Shown here one piece after another: positions 59,794 to 64,000 of a DNA stretch of 64,000 nucleotides. Where the stretch lies: positions 1-64,000 of the forward strand of contig NZ_LYPA01000067.1 in assembly GCF_001675045.1 (NCBI RefSeq), given 5' to 3'. The translations under genes were made by a program, and so were the position numbers. Origin of the DNA: Paenibacillus oryzae. GTDB taxonomy: Bacteria > Bacillota > Bacilli > Paenibacillales > Paenibacillaceae. Positions within the stretch are counted from its first letter, which is position 1. Each line of letters begins with the position of its first letter. The notes beneath the pieces were generated by a model, which searched no databases, had not been told where the DNA came from, and saw nothing but the letters and a program-made list of their open reading frames with translations.

Positions 59794-61626
59794 ATTTATA
59801 GAACATTGGAAGCTTGCATAAAAGATTTGGAGCAAAACGGTCATCTCGTCCGAATAAAGGAAGAGGTTGATCCGGAGCTTGAGATGGCTGCCATTCACCT
59901 GAGGGTATACGCGGCTGGAGGTCCGGCCCTTTTATTCGAAAATGTAAAAGGCTCGCGTTATCAGGCGGTGTCCAACTTGTTTGGTACGCTTGATCGAAGC
60001 AAATTTATGTTTAGGCAAACGTGGGACTCCACGCAAAACGTCATCGCTTTGCGCAACGATCCTATGAAAGCGCTAAAGAATCCTTTTGGAAATATCCATG
60101 CGGGGTTGTCGGGAATCAAGGCTTTGCCGCTTAAACAGGGCAATGCGCTGGCTGGCTTTAAAGAAATCAAAATCAGCGACCTGCCGTTAATCAAACATTG
60201 GCCGATGGACGGAGGAGCCTTCGTTACACTGCCGCAAGTATACTCCGAAGACCCTGACAAAAAAGGAATTATGAAAGCCAACCTCGGCATGTACCGGGTG
60301 CAATTGACAGGAAATGAGTTTGAAACCAACAAGGATATTGGCCTGCATTATCAGATCCACCGGGGCATCGGCATTCATCAGCATAAGGCCAATCGCAAGG
60401 GGGAGCCGCTTAAAGTCAGCATTTTTGTCGGCGGGCCGCCCTCGCACACGATTTCGGCCGTTATGCCGCTGCCGGAAGGCTTGAGCGAAATGCTGTTTGC
60501 GGGATTGCTGGGGGGAAGAAGATTTCGTTACGGTTATGACAGCGACGGGTTTTGCATTAGCCAGGACGCTGACTTTGTCATTACAGGAGAAATTTATCCC
60601 GGTGAAACAAAGCCTGAAGGTCCTTTTGGGGATCATCTTGGCTATTATAGCTTGGTTCATCCTTTCCCGGTCATGCGCATCCGCAAAGTGTATGCCAAAC
60701 AAAATGCGATCTGGCCGTTTACGGTTGTAGGCCGCCCGCCGCAGGAGGACACATCGTTTGGCGCGCTTATACATGAGCTGACGGGCTCCGCCATCAAGCA
60801 GGAAATTCCTGGGGTAAAAGAGGTCCACGCCGTTGATGCGGCTGGGGTGCATCCCTTGCTGCTGGCGATTGGTTATGAGCGGTATACGCCTTACACCAAG
60901 GTGAAGCAGCCCGCTGAGCTGCTGACGATTGCTAACCGGATTCTCGGCACCAATCAGCTGAGCCTTGCCAAATATTTATTTATTGCAGCAGAAGAGGAGC
61001 AGCCTCTCAGCACGCATGAAATGCCGGCGTTTTTTTCCTATATCCTGGAGCGGATCGATCTGAAGCGGGATATTCATTTTCAGACAAATACAACCATTGA
61101 TACGCTGGACTATTCTGGTAGCGGACTGAATCAGGGAAGCAAAGTGATCTTTGCGGCTTGCGGCGACAAAAAACGCGATCTGTGCACCGAGGTTCCGGAA
61201 CAGCTCAAGGAGCTGCGGGATTACACTAATCCCCGTCTTGTCCTTCCAGGCATTGCCGCGATTGAAGGGCCGGCGTTTGGCAGCTATGCCGAAACAAATA
61301 AGCAAATGCAGGAGCTCTCGGACGCCATAAGCAAGCGCGGCGGTATGGATGATTGTCCGCTTATCATTGTATGCGACGACAGCACTTTTCTCAGCGACAC
61401 GCTGGACAACTTTTTCTGGACAACCTTCACCCGAAGCAATCCATCCCATGATATGTATGGCGTGAATGCGGGGATTGCCTTTAAGCATTGGGGCTGCGAC
61501 AATGTTATCATTGACGCCAGAACAAAGCCGCATCATGCTCCTCCGCTTATTTTGAACCCGGATGTTGAAAAACGCATTGATCAGCTATTCGCTAAGGGCG
61601 GAAGCTTGGGCGGGGTGTTGGGTTAA
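59794..61626 (+). CDS. ubiD: UbiD family prenylated-FMN decarboxylase
   Basis: Family alignment by eye (YRTLEACIKDLEQNGHLVRI) needs a start near 59794. The in-frame codon there is ATT, 9 bases after GAGAGGAG (59777-59784); the first standard start is TTG at 59806 without a site. The protein has 610 residues. Conserved parts include NIHAGLSGIKALPLK, YRVQLTGNEFETNKDIGLHY, EGPFGDHLGYYSL (the E of the active-site E-R-E set) and VVGRPPQEDTSFGALIHEL. It (de)carboxylates aromatic or unsaturated acids. No ubiX flavin prenyltransferase is in the window. Confidence 0.9.
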   Translation: MYRTLEACIKDLEQNGHLVRIKEEVDPELEMAAIHLRVYAAGGPALLFENVKGSRYQAVSNLFGTLDRSKFMFRQTWDSTQNVIALRNDPMKALKNPFGNIHAGLSGIKALPLKQGNALAGFKEIKISDLPLIKHWPMDGGAFVTLPQVYSEDPDKKGIMKANLGMYRVQLTGNEFETNKDIGLHYQIHRGIGIHQHKANRKGEPLKVSIFVGGPPSHTISAVMPLPEGLSEMLFAGLLGGRRFRYGYDSDGFCISQDADFVITGEIYPGETKPEGPFGDHLGYYSLVHPFPVMRIRKVYAKQNAIWPFTVVGRPPQEDTSFGALIHELTGSAIKQEIPGVKEVHAVDAAGVHPLLLAIGYERYTPYTKVKQPAELLTIANRILGTNQLSLAKYLFIAAEEEQPLSTHEMPAFFSYILERIDLKRDIHFQTNTTIDTLDYSGSGLNQGSKVIFAACGDKKRDLCTEVPEQLKELRDYTNPRLVLPGIAAIEGPAFGSYAETNKQMQELSDAISKRGGMDDCPLIIVCDDSTFLSDTLDNFFWTTFTRSNPSHDMYGVNAGIAFKHWGCDNVIIDARTKPHHAPPLILNPDVEKRIDQLFAKGGSLGGVLG

Positions 61627-61641
61627 TATAACCCAAAAGCG

Positions 61642-61698
61642 GGTACCCATAGACTGGACACTTTTCAAAAAGGTGTGCGGACTGCGGGTACCTTTTTT
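61642..61698 (+). terminator. Long hairpin terminator after ubiD
   Basis: GGTACCC (61642-61648) pairs with GGGTACC (61686-61692), with an inner ACACTTTT/AAAGGTGT stem (61658-61665 and 61669-61676), then TTTTTT. Confidence 0.7.
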
Positions 61699-61839
61699 CT
61701 GTTTGGATGCAAAGCGGCGTACAAGCCAGCGTAAAGAAACGCCCTAATAAAATTTTCGACTAAATTAAAAAGTAGATCACAAAACGGCCCTTTGAATTGT
61801 TATAAAGGGACAGTCGACTGATAAATAACTAGGAGTTGA

Positions 61840-62112
61840 GCGTTTCCGGTCGATGGTCATCTTTTTGAATATTTAACCCTCAGTCCATTAGGTTTGCAAG
61901 TAATCGGAACCTATGAGGGTGAAAATGGCATGGCCGCTGATATCCTGCTTGAAATTGAAACAGTTGAAGGCATTATCCCGTTGGAGGGAGGCGGAGGAAG
62001 CCAAAACTCCGATAAGCATACCTTCAGTGCAAGCTGGGATACGAAAACGCCTTTGGATATGGCCAAAGTTAATGCCATTATTATAAACGGCATACGAATA
62101 CCGGTTAAATAA
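61840..62112 (+). pseudogene. C-terminal fragment of a DUF4179-like protein
   Basis: After an in-frame TGA at 61837 the frame encodes DGHLFEYLTLSPLGLQVIG, a Gly-rich turn (LEGGGGSQNSDKHTF), and ends AIIINGIRIPVK. This pattern is the extracellular C-terminus of DUF4179 anti-sigma-type proteins. The N-terminal part with the membrane anchor and any partner sigma factor are missing. Confidence 0.5.
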
Positions 62113-62151
62113 AAGCAGCCATTATAAGCATACGCCAGTAAAGAAAAACAA

Positions 62152-62181
62152 AAGAGAGGGCCAATAATGGCATCCTCTCTT
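62152..62181. terminator. Terminator hairpin
   Basis: AAGAGAGG (62152-62159) pairs with CCTCTCTT (62174-62181), with inner GCCA/TGGC. It is flanked by A-rich sequence on the left, so it fits either strand. Confidence 0.6.
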
Positions 62182-62270
62182 GCTTGCAACACGAAATATA
62201 ATCAGCAAACGCACAAACGAATAGACCATTTTATTCATAGAATATCAGAAAATATAGGGAGGTGTAGGGA

Positions 62271-62639
62271 TTGGCTGCTCGCAATAAAAAGCGAATGATG
62301 AAGCTTGTAAAAAAGAAAAGAGGAAAGAAAAAAAGAACCCCTGATTGCTGTAGTAAAAGAAAAAAACAGGCTGCTCCTTTGTTCAATGTAATAGGCCCCA
62401 ATGGAAGCGCTACCGTTGAAAGAGGCGGAGACCTTACTTTTGAATCTGATACAATAGGCGTTGAGGTTTCGCAAGGATCGGCAATTGTACGTCTTGAAGC
62501 CCCGGTCGGTCAAGAAGGCCCGAGAGGGAGAAGAGGAAAACGTGGCAGAAGAGGTTTTGAAGGTGACACCGGGGCCACAGGAGCAACGGGAACATTTATA
62601 TTAGGAAAACAAACTGTCGTTATAAATACGGTTCACTAA
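62271..62639 (+). CDS. Short collagen-like protein
   Basis: TTG start, GGGAGGTG 6 bases upstream; 122 residues. A very basic N-terminus (about 20 Lys/Arg in the first 33) leads to a beta-rich segment and then Gly-X-Y triplets (GQEGPRGRRGKRGRRGFEGD, then TGATGATG). Collagen-like proteins of this kind are spore-surface or exosporium components, usually with far more triplets. Only about 11 triplets remain before FILGKQTVVINTVH and the stop, which overlaps the recombinase gene by 4 bases. The gene may be cut at its 3' end by the adjoining element. Confidence 0.65.
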   Translation: MAARNKKRMMKLVKKKRGKKKRTPDCCSKRKKQAAPLFNVIGPNGSATVERGGDLTFESDTIGVEVSQGSAIVRLEAPVGQEGPRGRRGKRGRRGFEGDTGATGATGTFILGKQTVVINTVH

Positions 62640-64000
62640 ACCGCGTCTTCAGAGGTGTTGACCTCAATGTATTTCGCAACTCTGCGGTACTCATTGGCAA
62701 ATTTCAGCTTTACGCTGATATTGCCATTTTCGTATACCTTGATGCAGTCAACAAGCTCGATTAGAATATCTCTTGTCAGTTTGTTGATGTTTTCATACTT
62801 CCAAAAAGCTGCTAAAAACGGGCTTTCTACATTGCTCCCATTTTCAAGCTCGGCTTTATCTTTGCGCAGATTGTCTAAAACCTCGCTAATAGCTTCGATT
62901 TGCAGCTCGTAATCCTCTTTCATCTGACGATAGTCCTTATGGGAAATTTCGCCGTCTTTCCAGTCCTGATAAATGCTTTGCTTGTAGCGGGAAATCCTTG
63001 AAAGCTCCTTTTCCTTAGCCGCTATCCGTTCATTCAGTCGAATCGTCATGCTTTTCTGGAGCGGAGCGTTATTAATCCGTGAAACCATTTCTAAAAGAGA
63101 TACCGCAACGTAAACCTGCTGCTTGACGGCATACAATACCGCTTGCTCCAAATGGTTGTGCTTCATTGCATGTTTCGTACAAGCCGCCTTGGACTGGCTT
63201 TTGTAAGTGCGGCAATAATAGTACACATTCCCTTTGACGGCGCTTCGTGTCATGGCCTTGCCGCAATCTACACAGCGCAGGATGCCGCTGAACAAATACA
63301 ACGTTTTTTGCTTTGGCGCGGTGCGGGTGTCCTTTTTCAAAAGCTCCTGCACTTTGGCAAAATCTTCACGACTGATGATCGGCTCATGCGTATTTTCGAC
63401 AATGAACCATTCTTCTTCGGGAACGGTTTCTTGTACATGGATTTTGTAGCTCTTAATGCGATAACGCCCTTGCACCATATCCCCAACATAAATGCGGTTT
63501 TTCAACATATCGGTGACCGTCATGGCACACCATAAAGAATTGCCGCCATCGCTATTGGGATTCTTATATTTCATGCCCTTGCTCTTTTTATACGCTGACG
63601 GGCATAATATGCCGTTTTCGTTCAACTTGCGCACAATCGCATTTTTGCTCATGCCCTCTAAAAACCAAGCATAAATGCTTTTGACATTTTCAGCGGCTTC
63701 CTCGTCGATAATTAGCAAGTTTTTTTCATCCGAGTTTTTCAGATAGCCATAAGCGGCAAAAGAGCCAATATGCAGCCCTTTTTCACGTTTCTTGTCAAAG
63801 GTTCTCCTGACACTTTCCGAAGTGCCTCGCGCATGCTCTTCATTGAGAACGCCTTGAACCGGAACGGCGATGTTTTGCGCATTCTGCGGGTCTTTATACG
63901 TATCAACGGGCTGTTGGTAAAGAGAGATAAACCGAACGTTATTCCGTGGAAACCAGTCGCCAAGATAGTAGCTTTGGTGGCCGTTGTTGCGGAAGCTTCG
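62636..64000 (-). pseudogene. Large serine recombinase, frameshifted and cut by the window end
   Basis: The minus strand reads from 64000: NNVRFISLYQQPVDTYKDPQ, NAQNIAVPVQGVLNEEHARG and TFDKKREKG (end of the catalytic domain). A frameshift at the CCC tract 63776-63778 (one C short of making GLHIGSFAAYGYLKNS) splits the gene. The rest continues with the recombinase domain (IVRKLNENGILCPSAYKKSK), the zinc ribbon (ILRCVDCGKAM...YYYC...AACTKH) and a coiled coil to 62636. Such recombinases integrate phages and conjugative elements. The N-terminal catalytic Ser lies outside the window. Confidence 0.82.

Noticed and set aside
1..64000. CRISPR arrays, rRNA or tRNA genes
   Set aside because: No regularly spaced direct repeats and no cloverleaf or rRNA segments were seen on either strand.

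Overview
The window looks like chromosome of a Gram-positive spore former, most like Paenibacillus or a close relative. The signs are strong AGGAGG-type ribosome sites with frequent TTG and GTG starts, a spore-coat manganese-catalase (CotJC-type) remnant, a c-di-AMP (ydaO-type) riboswitch, a collagen-like surface protein, and a YesM/YesN two-component system beside a lipoprotein-dependent sugar ABC transporter. No rRNA, tRNA or CRISPR array was found. I could not run searches; family names rest on motifs I can read.

Positions 1-7,250 are accessory and decayed: a serine-recombinase tail, two secreted proteins (kelch; lectin-like plus fibronectin III) sharing a C-terminal module and an upstream palindrome, a frameshifted third secreted protein, an IS1182-type element whose transposase carries a deletion, an internal inversion and a frameshift, then a flavin reductase, AdaA and a cotJC fragment. 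Positions 7,370-13,800 hold a TetR/AcuI pair and a minus-strand cluster with two paralogous phospholipid-methyltransferase-like enzymes, a response regulator, an intact kinase, a degenerate kinase and a broken dedA. Positions 14,098-18,545 are an arsenic island (arsN1, arsR, acr3, arsC, a Cys-rich MarR and an ArsO-like flavoprotein) with three copies of one operator. Positions 18,600-20,690 are gene debris.

Positions 21,678-28,379 concern ion balance: a Usp/KdpD-like protein under a c-di-AMP riboswitch is divergent from a complete Mrp antiporter operon (mrpA-B fused, C, D, short E, F, G). Positions 28,476-38,700 are mixed: a MATE pump with a TetR regulator and three operators, a DUF2239 protein with a hydrolase, an SH3/PH-like pair, very small membrane peptides, an LRR-like protein and a WYL regulator. 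Positions 39,251-43,063 are a SigY-like operon: ECF sigma factor, small membrane partner, ABC exporter.

Positions 44,717-56,294 form one carbohydrate module: sensor kinase, AraC-type regulator, binding lipoprotein, two permeases, a GH3 and a GH2 glycosidase. Then come a double-HTH TetR regulator with a hydrolase and an unknown Cys/His protein, a 192-bp MITE-like repeat, and a UbiD decarboxylase that probably starts at ATT. The right end is accessory again: a DUF4179-like tail, a collagen-like gene and a frameshifted large serine recombinase that runs off the window.
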